From contig NC_079137.1 in assembly GCF_945859705.1 (NCBI RefSeq), positions 64,016,552 to 64,080,551 of the forward strand: 64,000 bases of DNA, in the 5' to 3' direction. Each line of letters opens with the position of its first letter. Position 1 is the first letter of the stretch. The translations under genes and the position numbers were made by a program. Shown one piece after another: positions 26,244-38,100 of the stretch. The notes beneath the pieces were generated by a model, which had not been told where the DNA came from, did no database searches, and saw only the letters and a program-made list of their open reading frames with translations. The stretch is from Episyrphus balteatus (lineage: Eukaryota > Arthropoda > Insecta > Diptera > Syrphidae).

Positions 26244-26457
26244 AAGGCTTAACTACATACACCATTTTTTGAAAAAGTACAAAAGTGAAAATATTTTTTT
26301 TCTGCTAAGCGAAATTGTTTTGTGAAAAAGAGTGTATAATTTGTTTTTTAGAACCAAAAATAAGCTTTCTGCATCATTTGTTTTAGTTTTCTAGCCCGAA
26401 AACTATACAAAAATGCGTTTGAAAATTTTCACTTTTTGAGCCAATGTAGTTAAGGCT
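26244..26457. mobile_element. 214-bp TIR element (AAGGCTTAACTACAT ends)
   Basis: AAGGCTTAACTACAT at the left is matched by ATGTAGTTAAGGCTT at the right, with one mismatch. The interior has no coding capacity. It lies upstream of the phosducin-like gene. Confidence 0.65.
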
Positions 26458-26643
26458 TTACAAACCACAAAAACATCTCCTAAGTAAGGTGAAAACCAAA
26501 ACAAACCAAATTTTCAAGGATGCGCGCAATTTTAAAGAACTGTTTTTTGTAATAAAAAATCATAAAAATTGGTTCCAACGGCCTTACCAATAATGAATCG
26601 CTAAACACACGTTTAAGTATTGTCGGGTTAAATTTTACCGTCG

Positions 26644-27262
26644 CGTTAAATTGGGTTTATACTAATAATCAAAATAAACACGCGTTTAACTAATAGTGCT
26701 TCTATTACCAGATTTATTACATTTGTTGTCAAAATGACATCATTTAAGTGACATTTTTTGCATGTAATGTAATAATGAACAAAAACATTACTACAAAATA
26801 CCTACATACCTTCATATATTTTTATTTTGGTTGTTAAAGTTAAAAAATGGAGCTCAAGCAAGGAGGCCAAAATTGCATTAAAAAAAGTTCATCTATCGTG
26901 AAGTACGACTATGAAAATTTGCAGATCTATTTTTTTTTAAGTTTTCTTTTTCAGCCTTTTCTGAAAATCATGAATATTTATTAATAAAAAAGAGAAATAT
27001 TTATAAAAAAATAAATTTTTCCATTTACTTATTTAATAATTTGCCGCCAGTATTATTAATTTTTCTCAACAACTTGTTGACTTGACATATGTTTTTTTTT
27101 TAATTTAACCATGCGTTTATAGTTCAGTTTCCCAACTATAAAATTAACGTGGCGTTAACCCTTAACCTGACTATTAAATTGGTTATTGGTATGGAGAAAT
27201 ATTTAAAGCTCAGTTAAATATTTAACTGAGCTTTAAATTTGATTATTAGAAATACCCAATTT
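26644..27262. mobile_element. TIR element with TAAATTGGGT ends
   Basis: TAAATTGGGTtTaTACTAATAATCAAA at 26644 is the imperfect inverse of 27232-27262. Near the right end is a smaller palindrome around AAAGCTCAGTTAAATATTTAACTGAGCTTT (27205-27240). The right end overlaps or abuts the family A MITE at 27255, so the exact boundary is unclear. Confidence 0.5.
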
Positions 27263-27388
27263 ATTCACACTCCATTAAGTTTAAAGTCGCCATTAAAAAA
27301 GGGATATTTTAAATTTTGTATGCGATTTGACAGTTTTCTAATTTTTAATGGAGACTTTAAATATAATGGAGTGTGAATAAATTGGCCC
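27255..27388. mobile_element. 135-bp MITE, family A copy 2
   Basis: CCCAATTTATTCACACTCC at the left is the inverse of GGAGTGTGAATAAATTGGCC at the right, followed inward by ATTA and TTTAAAGTCGCCATTAAAA. The centre has GCGATTTGACAG. It has the same structure as the copies at 24874 and 32920. Confidence 0.85.
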
Positions 27389-27747
27389 TTAGTGTTTTTT
27401 TTTTGGTTATTACGTACACTCCGCTTCAACTGAATAAGCACACAAATTTTCAAAGGTATTTTGTCCATTTTTTCCTAGGATTGAGCTTTCATGTAACATT
27501 TGATGATGTTTACAGTTAGCTTGCGATGTTGAGAAACCAAATCAGAAAGAATAATTCTCAAAGTACCGCAATTTTTTTCGTGTTCTCTTACAAAGCGTCC
27601 TATATGGAAAAATGCAGTTTTTTTTTGCGTCAACTGAATAGACACACGGTCTTTCAAGGTCAATATCTTCGTTGTTTATGAGAGTTTTGAGGTGTTTGGC
27701 ATACCAAATCAAAGGTTGAAATGTTCTCAGTGAGATTTTGTCATTTA

Positions 27748-28352
27748 ATTAAAATTAAAAAAAAAAGTAGTAGATTAAAAGCTTTTAATACTGTCGACAG
27801 AGCTAAAATTAATTTGTTAACGGAACAAGTACTGACCGGGTCTGCTATTGCTGCCAAAATTGATCGGAGTTTTAGTGTGTTGCCTATTCGTACCTCAAAA
27901 ATAAAAGTTCGTACAGGAAAAATATGAATTAAGGTAAAAAACGGCAAAAATAGCAGTCAATCGACGAGAAATTTTGAGATCTGCCTCCAATTCATTTGAC
28001 TCTGGTTCAAAAATCAAACAAAAAGCTGGTGTTTCTGCAAGTGTTTCAACACTCCTCAGAGTAATTAACAGCACGGATCATTTTAACCCATTAAAAGTCC
28101 AAAAGAAACCAACTTTAAACAAACAACAAAAAGGTATTCGTTTAGAATTTTCTAGACTCCATATGAGCTGGAAAAATGAGTGACGCAAAGTGGTTTTTCT
28201 CATTTGAAAAAATTCAATTTTGATGGATTCATAATTGAAGTCATCGGGGCCATCAAAATTGACCTTTTTCAAATGAAAAAAACCACTTTGCGTCACTCAT
28301 TTTTCCAGCTCATATGGAGTCTAGAAAATTCTAAACGAATACCTTTTTGTTG
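27748..28352 (+). pseudogene. Tc1/Tc3-like transposase remnant with inverted duplication
   Basis: The frames read in turn VDRAKINLLTEQVLTGSAIA, then SASNSFDSGSKIKQKAGVS and RVINSTDHF, then KKPTLNKQQKGIRLEFSRLH. This is the paired-like DNA-binding region and start of the catalytic domain of a Tc1-type transposase. MSWKNE, a stop, RKVVF is the broken W(R/K)KVVFSDE block. From about 28124 the sequence folds back: 28245-28352 is the reverse complement of 28124-28225, so the minus strand also encodes RLEFSRLHMSWKNE and NFDGPDDFNY. There are several frameshifts and stops, and no complete catalytic triad. Confidence 0.8.
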
Positions 28353-28723
28353 CTTGTGTATTTACTTAGAAATATGGTTTGTTTTGGTTTTCGCCGAGTT
28401 TAAAACGTCAAAATGAGAACTGTCAAAAGAAAGAGAACACATGGACAAATGTTCAAACTTCCCAATTCGTTTATTTATTCAATTTTTATAAAAAAAATTA
28501 ACGACAGAAAAGGGGAATTTGATTTATTTCGGGGAAAGTGCGATCCAATGAAAACCACTATTAAAGTACTAGTAGTACTTTGACTTAATAACTTTGACAT
28601 TTGCTTCCGCCAAATGAACAGGGATTGAATAACGGCATACGGTTACGATCAAACGTTAACAGTCCTGTTCCATTCGAGGTGGTAACTTACTCATGAGTAG
28701 AAATCTTCTACAACAACTGTATA

Positions 28724-28810
28724 CCCTACTAACAATTTTGCTTCTATAATGCTTTACAGAAGCAACAATGGCATCTGTAAAGCTTTATAGAATCAAAATT
28801 GTTTGTCAGG
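28724..28810. mobile_element. 87-bp hairpin MITE, family B copy 1
   Basis: CCCTACTAACAATTTTGCTT to CAAAATTGTTTGTCAGG forms a hairpin with inner arms ATAATGCTTTACAGA and TCTGTAAAGCTTTAT. TA flanks both ends (28722-28723, 28811-28812). Copies of the same family lie at 42527-42608 and 62035-62121. Confidence 0.8.
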
Positions 28811-28820
28811 TAGTGTCTTT

Positions 28821-29376
28821 AGCCCTGTTCCATTGGAGGTGGTAGTAGATATTTTGGTTAATCTAGTACTATCATCTACTCATGCTCTTCTTCCCGAGTA
28901 GATACGATTTGTATTGAATAGGGAAGTTCGAACATTTGTCCTTGTCTTCTCTTTCTATTTACAGTTACCATTTTGACGTTTTAAACTCGGCGAAAATCAA
29001 AACAAACCAGCAAAAACAAACCAACAAAACAAAAAAGCAAAAAATACAGCATAGAAATATATTTTAAATTCCGTAATTTTTTCGATTTTTAGACACTAAA
29101 TTAAGTTATAGTAGAACGTTACTACCAAAAAAACACTTGAAATCGATTTGTATGAGTTTTTTTTTACAAACAACAGTTCTTTAAAATTGCGCGCGTCCTT
29201 GAAAAATTTGGTTTGTTTTGATCTTCACCCAGTTTAGGAGATATTTTTTTCTATTTTCTTTTGTTCTTTTGGTACTGACAGATGAGCGAAATTCCGAATT
29301 CGTTGAAAGTGCGTTCCATTGAAAATCACTAGTAAACTACTATTCGTACTTTGCCACCTCCCAATGGAACAGGGCT
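28821..29376. mobile_element. 556-bp TIR element (AGCCCTGTTCCATTGG ends), family D
   Basis: AGCCCTGTTCCATTGGaGGTGG at the left is the inverse of CCACCTCCCAATGGAACAGG at the right. Internal blocks (GACGTTTTAAACTCGGCGAAAA near 28980, GGAACGCACTTTC near 29310) recur in the opposite order at about 28380-28625, so a second, partial copy lies immediately to the left. Short relatives are at 61004-61057 and a broken end is at 43097-43125. Confidence 0.75.
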
Positions 29377-29502
29377 ATTGTAGCTTGTATAGAGCAAAAC
29401 TTTTAGATGCGCTTGTCTATGTCTGTGTGATTTAAAGAAAACGCTGTTATACATTTTCTTATCTCTTTTTTTATGTTTGAATAGTTAAAAAATATATATA
29501 TA

Positions 29503-29508
29503 TTTATT
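29503..29508 (-). terminator. polyadenylation signal of the 556-residue gene
   Basis: AATAAA on the minus strand, about 45 bases after the stop codon at 29553-29555. Confidence 0.5.
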
Positions 29509-29552
29509 TAATGACAATCCAAGTTATACTGAATAAATCCTAAATTTTCAAT

Positions 29553-32500
29553 TCAAAAATGCCCTCTACGAATTACGTCAAAAACTTCTTTTAATTTTTC
29601 GGGAACATCATATGCATCGAGTCGCTTTTGCATACTTGTGAAATCTGCTTTTTCGAGCTGAAAATAACCATGATTTAATATCTCAAACATTAAATGAAGT
29701 ACTGGGATCGAATTACGGCATACGATTACGATCATACGTTATCGTTTTGACTATATTGCTCTCTCTATTTAATCAGAAGAAAAAGATAGAGATACAAATC
29801 GTCAATACTTTAACGTATGTATGCCGACCCCTCAATTACTTACCTCATCACTTGAATCAGTTCCCGTGACATCATCTAAAGCTAAACGTTCACTAAACGA
29901 TACTATACCACACCATGACCTAAAATTTAGTTCTTGATCTTCTTTCACCTCAATTAGTCTTAAAATTTCTTTAATATTTTTTTCAGTTCCATAAAAATCC
30001 AAAACCTCTGTCAAAGCTTCGGTAATGTTTTTTGCAGACATCTTTCTTTCAACATATTCAACTTGAATTGGGCCTTCATTTTCTTCTGTCTCTTCAGGTT
30101 CTTCAACTTGAACCAAATGTTTGAGAAACACTTTTTTATAAAGTTGTTTTCGTTGTCTTGATACCCAAACATATTTACTCAAGTACTCAAAAACTGACAT
30201 TTCTGTAAGCAAAAAATAATCGAAATTTTTCTGAGTGTAGAACCAAAATAAGTTAAGGTTCATAAAAGAAGTATAACTTCAAAAAGATCGGAAAAGAGTT
30301 ACAACTCAAAAATATTGTGTGGGACAGTAAATCTAAGGAACCTTAGTCCTGTACAATTTCAAAACAAAAGAAATCTTTTTCGTACCTTCCAAAGTCTTCA
30401 TATCTAAAGGAACATCAAACCTAGTTGCAGATTTTGAAAATTTTCTTGGCATTTTCGAACGAGTTTCAAAGTACAACTTTTCACATTCATAAATAGGTTT
30501 TGGTTTATTTTCCTTAGCTTTAACTGGAACATATTTATATGCCTCACGCATCGCTCGGTTAAGCTGAAATCATTAAGTTACTTAGTTTTGTATTTTAAAT
30601 AAAAGTCATGTTAATAAACTCACATATCTATCAAAAGTATTCTCAATTGTATCAACATCAAGTTCTGTTTTAAGAGCTTCAAATGCTTCATCGGTTAGAA
30701 AACTACCTTTGAGCAAAACTGGCTCACTTTCTCGTTTTTCTTTGCTTGGTAATAAATTTGCTGCATTCGGGATGAGCGATGGACGAGTACTTGGATTCAA
30801 TGAATCTGGACCCAAAGTAGCTACTTGAGTTTCAGGATCTTCACTTAGATGGAATGTTGTGGTTGCTAAAACGTAAAAAAAAATTTGTTTCCTAAAAACT
30901 TTCTTGAGGAAACTTCTGGGCCAGTCAACACTGGATATTAAGAGATGGTTAAAGACAGTTCAGTATTTTCACATAGAAAGTGACATTGAAGTTTGGGCAC
31001 TTAAATGTAAATGTGGGGCCTGAGAGCAAATTTTATATTGGAGCTAAAAGCGCAAAATTTTAAACGATTTAGTAAATTGCTAAAGCCATTTAGTAAGTTA
31101 CTAAGTTAAAAATCTGTATGCATTTTGGCTTAGTAACTTACTAAAATGACTTTAGCAATTTACTAAATCGTTTAAAATTTTGCGCTTATGGCTTTAAAGT
31201 GCCCGGTATTGAAAATTTAAGACCCCCTTCCCATGTAAAAATGTACACTACCTAATCATTTCTAAAACTTATGTTTACTTTGAACCAAATTCTTACCCGG
31301 TTGTGGTTTGATCTTCTTTCTCTTTTTGCCACGACGAGCATCATCATCGGCTATATCGTGCTCGTTGATGCATGAAATTGGTGGCTTCTTGCAATCTTCT
31401 TGAAATTCTTCTGGAATTGTTGCTGGAGTCTAGAAACAAATGAACCTTTTAAAAAACTGAATCGGTGATTGTTAAAACAACATGAGTGAAATTTAAATTT
31501 TTTTGTAGGAGAGAAAAAAACAGCTATAATTTCCATGACGCGACCGAATTTACAATGTTTTGACAATTTTAATACCTCAATTGACATTCTTAGACTTCAA
31601 GTTGACTATTTTAACAAAAAAATTGGCTTCTTTTCAAAATTATAGCAGTTTTGATCTCGCCTTATAAAAAAATTAAAAAATCACTTATATTGTTTTAACA
31701 ATCATCGATTCAACTTAAGAAAAGATGTTTTTTCGGAACTCACTTTAGGTCTTATATCATCAGATTTTTGTTTCTTAACTTTTTTCTCAGTTACCACTCG
31801 TTTTTCTTCGATATCAGCTTCTGTTAGAGCACTTTGTGATATCTCTGATGTTGGTTTCCAATACAAAGTCTCTTGACTGTGGCTTCGTCTAAATGATTCC
31901 AATAACTTAACTCTTGGTAAATATTACTCACCAAAATCAAACTTTTACCTTAAATCAAGAATAATCTTCTTTCTCTTGCTTATCTCATTTTTCCTCAACT
32001 CAGGTGTTATACAACGTCTATTGTTCAGAAATGAACCAGTGCTATTTCTCGTTCGAACACTCGTAACAGTTGGTGATGGTGTTAAAGGTCTCGAATCAGT
32101 ATCAGTATAACGTCGGAATAAATCTTCTGGAATATTATCAGTTTCCGATTCAAATAACTGATCTCGATTTTGGGAGGAAGTTTTATTGTCAGTTACCTGC
32201 GAGTAGGGATGCAAAACATAAGATAGCTGCGATTGAGTTTTAAAATGATTATCTCACTAAATTATTTTTCAATTGATTTATATATTTTCGAACTGCACTT
32301 GGTGCTGGATGATTGCACAGAACTGAACATCCTTTTGCATATGGATTATACAATCCTCCAAATGGCCGTAGAGTTAATGTTATTGGCTTGACTACATATT
32401 TAGTTGGCAAAAGATTTTCCGGTTTTACTGGCTAGGAGATTTGATATGAACTTTTGTACTGAGTTAGAATATTGTGTTTTATTTATTTCACCTTCTTTCT

Positions 32501-32554
32501 TGGAATACGTCTTTGAGGTGTTGGAACTAATCCACTTTTACTTGATGTACTCAT
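29553..32554 (-). CDS. unrecognised nine-exon protein, 556 residues
   Basis: Exons on the minus strand: 32492-32554, 32258-32431, 31949-32196, 31744-31912, 31297-31429, 30624-30865, 30386-30563, 29844-30202 and 29553-29657. All junctions are GT-AG and keep one frame from ATG at 32554 to TGA at 29553, which strongly supports a real gene. The N-terminus is basic (PTPQRRIPRKK), followed by a conserved-looking stretch with TLTLRPFGGLYNPYAKGCS. The middle is Ser/Thr/Lys-rich and likely disordered, with a possible nuclear signal GKKRKKIK. The C-terminal half, from about TDEAFEALKTELDVDTIENT, is helical, with FEYLSKYVWVSRQRKQLYKK, an acidic loop, and NFRSWCGIVSFSERLAL, which recalls a degenerate EF-hand-like pair. 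No signal peptide or membrane span was seen. I do not recognise the family. Introns 4 and 5 and the last intron carry MITEs. Confidence 0.8.
29701..29832. repeat. small inverted repeat in the last intron of the 556-residue gene
   Basis: GGGATCGAATTACGGCATACG at the left and CGTATGTATGCCGACCCC at the right are imperfect inverses. A related left end (GGGATTGAATAACGGCATACGG) occurs at 28621, next to the family D element. Confidence 0.5.
31048..31186. mobile_element. 139-bp palindromic MITE in an intron
   Basis: The two arms pair almost perfectly over about 57 bases each; the outer part is AAGCGCAAAATTTTAAACGA and its inverse. It lies in the intron between exons 5 and 6 of the 556-residue gene and would form a strong stem in the pre-mRNA. 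Confidence 0.8.
31456..31713. mobile_element. 258-bp TIR element, family E short copy
   Basis: TGAATCGGTGATTGTTAAAA at the left matches the inverse of TTTTAACAATCATCGATTCA at the right. The same ends flank a 1.35-kb element at 57014-58359. It lies in the intron between exons 4 and 5 of the 556-residue gene. Confidence 0.75.
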
Positions 32555-32919
32555 TTTTTAAATGAACCTTTATTTGATAAAACATGAAATATCAACCTTA
32601 TTGAATTCACCCAAGGTACTTATTATAACAAAATTAAACTGGTATCCAAGGATAACAATATTTGCATATCAATGCGTTTCTAGGTTGCATGCAATTTGAG
32701 TTGTTTACTGACTGCCTATTGAATATATTATTTAACCATATTGGCCATGTTCCTTTGGGCTCAGCAAAGTACTTTTTAGTACTTCTGAATCCATTCAAAG
32801 ACATTTTTTCTATAGAAGAAATGGAATTGAATACAACCAGAAGTACTTAGCAGTAGATACTTAAGGCCAAAGGAACACACTGAATAAATGTAAGTTGTTT
32901 TTTAAATTTTAATAACTTA

Positions 32920-33055
32920 GGCCCAATTTATTCACTCTCCATTATTTTTAAAGGCTCCATTAAAAATTATAAAACTGTCAAATCGCATACAAATTTTAAA
33001 ATTTCCCTTTTTTAATGGCGACTTTAAATTTAATGGAGTGTGAATACATTGGACC
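32920..33055. mobile_element. 135-bp MITE, family A copy 3
   Basis: GGCCCAATTTATTCACTCTCC at the left and the inverse of GGTCCAATGTATTCACACTCC at the right, with ATTTTTAAAGGCTCCATTAA and ACTGTCAAATCGCATACAAA inside. Bases TTA and TAA adjoin the ends. It has the same structure as the copies at 24874 and 27255. Confidence 0.85.
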
Positions 33056-33058
33056 TAA

Positions 33059-33364
33059 GGGCCATTTTTTCACTATTGCTCAACTTGAAGCAAACTCTCG
33101 AGTTTGCCAACTTGAGAGTTGACTTTAACTCGAGAGTTCAAACGCAAGTTGTAATTTCTTTTTATTCACTTATTATTTTCTCAACTCTCCAGTTGAAGAT
33201 CTAATAAAGTTGGTCAACTTCAAGTTTGAAAAATATACCAGAGATATTTATGAAATATGAAATTAAAAGTTGAAAACGTCATCTTGGAGTAAATAAAACC
33301 GAATTTGGAAGTTGAGGATAAAAATTCTCAAGTTATGTTCAACCCCGAGGGAAAAAAATGGCCC
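33059..33364. mobile_element. 306-bp TIR element with TAA flanks
   Basis: GGGCCATTTTTTC at the left is the inverse of GAAAAAAATGGCCC at the right (one A more on the right). TAA occurs on both sides (33056-33058, 33365-33367), consistent with a 3-bp target duplication. The left part carries several short inverse motifs (CTCGAGTT, AACTCGAG). It directly abuts the family A MITE on its left. Confidence 0.7.
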
Positions 33365-35109
33365 TAAATATTCTAATTTTTGTGAATTTCTTCTTGGCTA
33401 AAAAATGTGACAGAGACTTTAAAAACGCTTGGCATTGTAATTTTGAAATTGATGTAATTTAATTTTTTATTTGTTAATTAGCGTAAACTAGGGTTACTTT
33501 GTGCAAGTCAGCTAACTTTGTGCCAGTTTCCACTATAATTGTATAGTACATAGCAATGGTAAGATTTAATTGAATGCACAAACTCACCCTAGTTTACGGT
33601 ACCGAGATTTAAGATATTGTAAGTACAAATTATAAGACCCATTTAACGGGAAATCTTGTAATACCATATTACCACTTTCAAAGTTTGAAAATAATCATTT
33701 TTTCCAAATTTAAATAAAATTGCTTTTGAGAAAAAAAAAAATCAAATCTTAAAAATTAATCAGTACATTCATTGTAGTTTTGTAAGTATGCATTTTCAAA
33801 AAAAACCTTATCGTATTATTTTTTTTTCAAGATTCTGGATTTAATTTCTATTTGCGTTACCAAATAAAATATAAATTCCTAGTATTGCTGGCCTTGGTGG
33901 TGAAGTTATGATTTAACTATACACGCTTAAAACAGTAAACGTTTTTAAACTTATTTTGTTTTTTGACTGGAAAACTTACAAGAAAGATGCGGAAAGGTCG
34001 TAAACAAGTGGTGTTAGTTAAAAAAAAACATTTTACTTTTGTAAATGTCAAAAGGTAGGGTTCAAGCTTGCTTTTTGTTTGGCACTAAATGCGATTTAAT
34101 TTGCAATTCAAAGTCCGTAAGTCAAAAGTCCCCAAATTTTAAAATTAAATCAATCAAACGGAAAAATAAATCTAATATATGAATACCTCCATGTGAGTAT
34201 AAAATTACAAAAACAAATCGAACAAGAAGAGAACAGAATACTGACCTAGTCACAGATAGAAGAGTTGATGTAGTTCTTGGATATGACTAATTAAATATTC
34301 TGTTTTGATGTGCATGTGCATTCTTTCTGTTACCATTACTTAATTACTATCATGGGACATTGTCACAGGAAAATACGTCAAAGTTCTCCTTATAAAAGGT
34401 GCGTGACAAACCAAATATTTTTGTTAAATGTCGTACGTAGAAGAGCTTGAAATATTCTTATTGATAACAAAAAAAAAAAAAACATAATTAAAACCACACT
34501 GGATATAATAAATAAAAGTTTAAGCTTTCTAATTTTATTTTTTATATTTTATTTTATTAAAATCTTTATTAAATATGTACGTATGTCTGATTAATTTATA
34601 TAAAATTCTTATACATCCCATATATTTTGCAGTGACGTTTTCGAAAAAAAAAAAAACACTTGAAAAACTATAAAATTAAAACAACATTTTCTTGGGCATT
34701 CATTGTTGTTTTTCCTTTGACTAAAATAAAATTTTCACTGTGTCTGGGGAAAAATATAGACAAATCAACCAAGCTACTAATTGACTACATTAACATTATT
34801 CATTGGGTATATACTGTATCAACTGTTGTCTGCAGATGTGCGTCTCAATCTCAATTCTTTTGCTGCCTATTTCTCTGCCATTTAATTCTGCACAGATTTA
34901 AAAAAAAACTAAAATACCAAAGAAAAAGAGAAATTTGTTTTAAAAGTTAAACGTACCCAGCAATTAGATTAAGGAAAAAATGGACGAGGGCCAATTTTGA
35001 TTTAGTTCTTTGATAACAATAGACTGCATTGGTTTGGTTTTTGCCAACAGAGTAATAATATTTTCGCCTCATACCGTTACATAATAATTTGAATTTATAA
35101 AACACGAAA

Positions 35110-38100
35110 ATGGAAAACGCCGCTTCCCGTAAAAGGAATAATAAAAATAAAAAGAAAAATAAAGGAAAACCGAATACGAATGGTCAAAATGGTCAAAATA
35201 AAACGGTTGCAAGTGAAAATATAATTGACAAAAAAATAGTTCCAATTCAAGTGAAAAATGCATTAAAAGAAAATTTAAATCTCCCGGTTACAAGCCAGAT
35301 AGCCAGTGATCCGAAAAATGAAAGTGCTAAAATCCCTGCCAAAATTATCAATGATCCTTTTCTAAGTTCGTTGCAAAAGAAAATGGAAGTTGCAATTGCC
35401 AATGGTAAAAATTGTTAAGTTGTAAATAATTATATTACAGTGAAAGAAATTTAGTATGGAAAAATTAAAAAAAATTCTTTTTGCTTTACGTTCAAAAGAC
35501 AAAATCATAATTGTAAAAAAAAAACAGTGAAACCTATGTTAAAAATATTCACGTGACAAAAAACTAATTTTGAAACTTTTATATGCAAAAATCAATTTTT
35601 TTTTTCGAAAAGGTTGCCATGTAATAATGGCAAAACTTCTTGGATCATCCTTGTGAAAAAAATGTATTCTCAATTTGTTTGTTCCGGCTTATTCGGAAAA
35701 GTCAGAAATAAAAAGTCTCTATAGCGCAGTTTAAATATCCGAAAAAAAATAATTATTAGTTGGTACACTGTGGTGTATACGTTCTTTTTTTGTAATAATA
35801 ATAAAAATATATTTTTTCCTACCGGTCAGATGAATTTTCTAAAAGTGTTGTTTATATGTTGATTAATAATGTCTTCGGAATAGCATACTAAATTTTATTT
35901 TGAAAAATGTTTAAAAGTTTTTATGTAGAAAGAATCATTTTTTTTCAACCACTCTTCTTCTTTTTTTTCGGTGCTATTATGATCATAACTCTCCCACGTT
36001 TCTACTTCAGTCTAGTTATCCTTTACCTTTCTTTTTTCTTCTTTAAGACTGAAAAGACATTTATTTCTTTTTCTAAATTCTTTTCAAGCTATTTTAATCA
36101 CCTACATATTTATGAAAATGGCAGTTTGTGGGTCAAAACGATTAAAAAAGATATTTTTTTTTAATTTAAAAAGTGTTTTCGTTATTTAAAATTAAATAAA
36201 TTAATAACTACGTTTCTATACGGCTGCGAACAAGCAAGTATAAAAACACCACCATTCAGTTTGCCTAAAAAATGGAACAATACAAAACCAGTAGTCTTGC
36301 CATCGATTGTGAGGTCAACCAGATGAACCCCAAAGGCTGTTCAAATACTAAGGAGAGCTCGGTATCCTTTCGAAATTGAGATCATATCAGCAGGAAGAAG
36401 GAGAATATAATAATTTAAGCAACTTTTTACAAAGTTCGCAAGCAAGTTCGTGCAAGCCAATCGGTCATTTTTTTGTTTTTTTTTTCAAAATACTAGATTT
36501 TGCTATATGAGAGTGCAAATATACTAGAACAATTAAAGTTTTTCGACAAAATATATTAAGAGACATCAAAAGAAAGATCTCTTTAATTTATATTCATGTA
36601 AAAAACTAAAAAGTTCGAAGATATCTGGTTAGCGATATTTTGTAATCTAAATATTTTTTTGATCCATTTGTAAATTGTAACCGATTGACTAACAATTTTC
36701 TTTAAAACCAGATATCTTCGGAGCCAAGAATTCAAACAAGTTTTGTTTGAATGTTATGAACTTGTAGTGAATAGATCTTTCCATTTCTGTACAAAAATTG
36801 CAAATCCATTTTTTAAGACTTTTCGGAAAAAAAAAACACTGAACTATACCCTTGTCGAAAAAATATCCATTTTAAAAAAATTTACCCAAAACCCATCAAG
36901 TGAAACATCAAAATAAAGGTCTCTTTAAACTGTATTAATGTATGAAAACTTAAAGTTCCTCAGACTACTGGTTGCCGATATTTCGAAATCCAAATATTTT
37001 GTTTATTCAACCGATTGATTATTACCATTATTCTTCTTCGAACCATGAAATGGAACCGATGGTTAACAATCTGTTGCAAATTTTATTTGACTTCTTATAT
37101 ATCTTCTAAAAATTAAACAATTGACAAAATTTATCTTACAATACTCTATCTTCTTATTAATATTTTTAGGTGGTGCTGATCTTCCCAACACACTTTTGGA
37201 AAATCTCCAAAAGCTTATCAAACAAGAACCAGTAAGTGACGTGGCATCATCTGATGAAGAAGAAGAATATGTAGAATATATCTACAAGCCCAGGCAATAT
37301 TTTGCTGTATCAATTTGCAATGTAGGTAAACCTAAGCTCCAGTTGGCACTAAATACTAAAATCTCAACTCAAATTTCCCTTAAGCAAATGATTCTTAAAA
37401 TTAACCACTAAAGCTTTACCAAAGCCATTGGACCTTAATCCACTTCTTGAATTTAAAATTTATTTTTAATTTTTATTTTAAAGTTCTGCAAATCTGACCT
37501 TCGCAACACCAAACTAACCCAATGTAGTAAATGCAAGATGACATTCTATTGCTCTCCAGAACACATGAAATCAGATGAAACCCACAGACAACTTTGTTAT
37601 GGCCTCCGACAAGTTGCTGACAGCTATGGTAAGTTTGATGATTGATGGTATTTCAAATATATTTGAAATTTTAAATGCTCATTAACACCCAAAACCATCC
37701 ATAAAATCACTCATGCTTTTAATTGAACGATTTGTTATTATGTATTTTGTTTCAACAATTTTAATTTGATTTATACTCAATTTATTAATACCACACGCCG
37801 ATCATGCAAAATAAATCTATACATACTACAGTCCACTTGTACAAAATATCTCATTTGCAAAAAAAAAAAAAAACATGAATGAGATGTGCGGCGCGTGAGG
37901 CGTTGTAGATTTAAAATTTATTTGTTGGAACATTGTCAAAGAATTTATCTTCAATTGAGTGACTTTTCTTTCCCACCAGAATTAAGGTTTTATTTATAAG
38001 TAAAAATGTAGATGGCTAATCGAGGGAAAATTAATGTTCACTTCCACAAGTAAATGTTGTCAATGTTTTACGGTCTATCAATGCAAATTTAATATTTAAT

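Larger units (their letters stand above)
32555..35109. promoter_or_regulatory. divergent intergenic region with two adjacent MITEs
   Basis: The 2.5-kb space between the start codons of the minus-strand 556-residue gene and the plus-strand MYND gene must hold both promoters. Two transposons occupy 32920-33364. From 33368 to 35109 I see only AT-rich sequence, with no clear core promoter motif. Confidence 0.4.

Noticed and set aside
29821..30263. Start of the 143-residue frame as a separate gene
   Set aside because: The first 18 residues are intron read-through; the acceptor at 30203 joins it to the upstream exon in frame.
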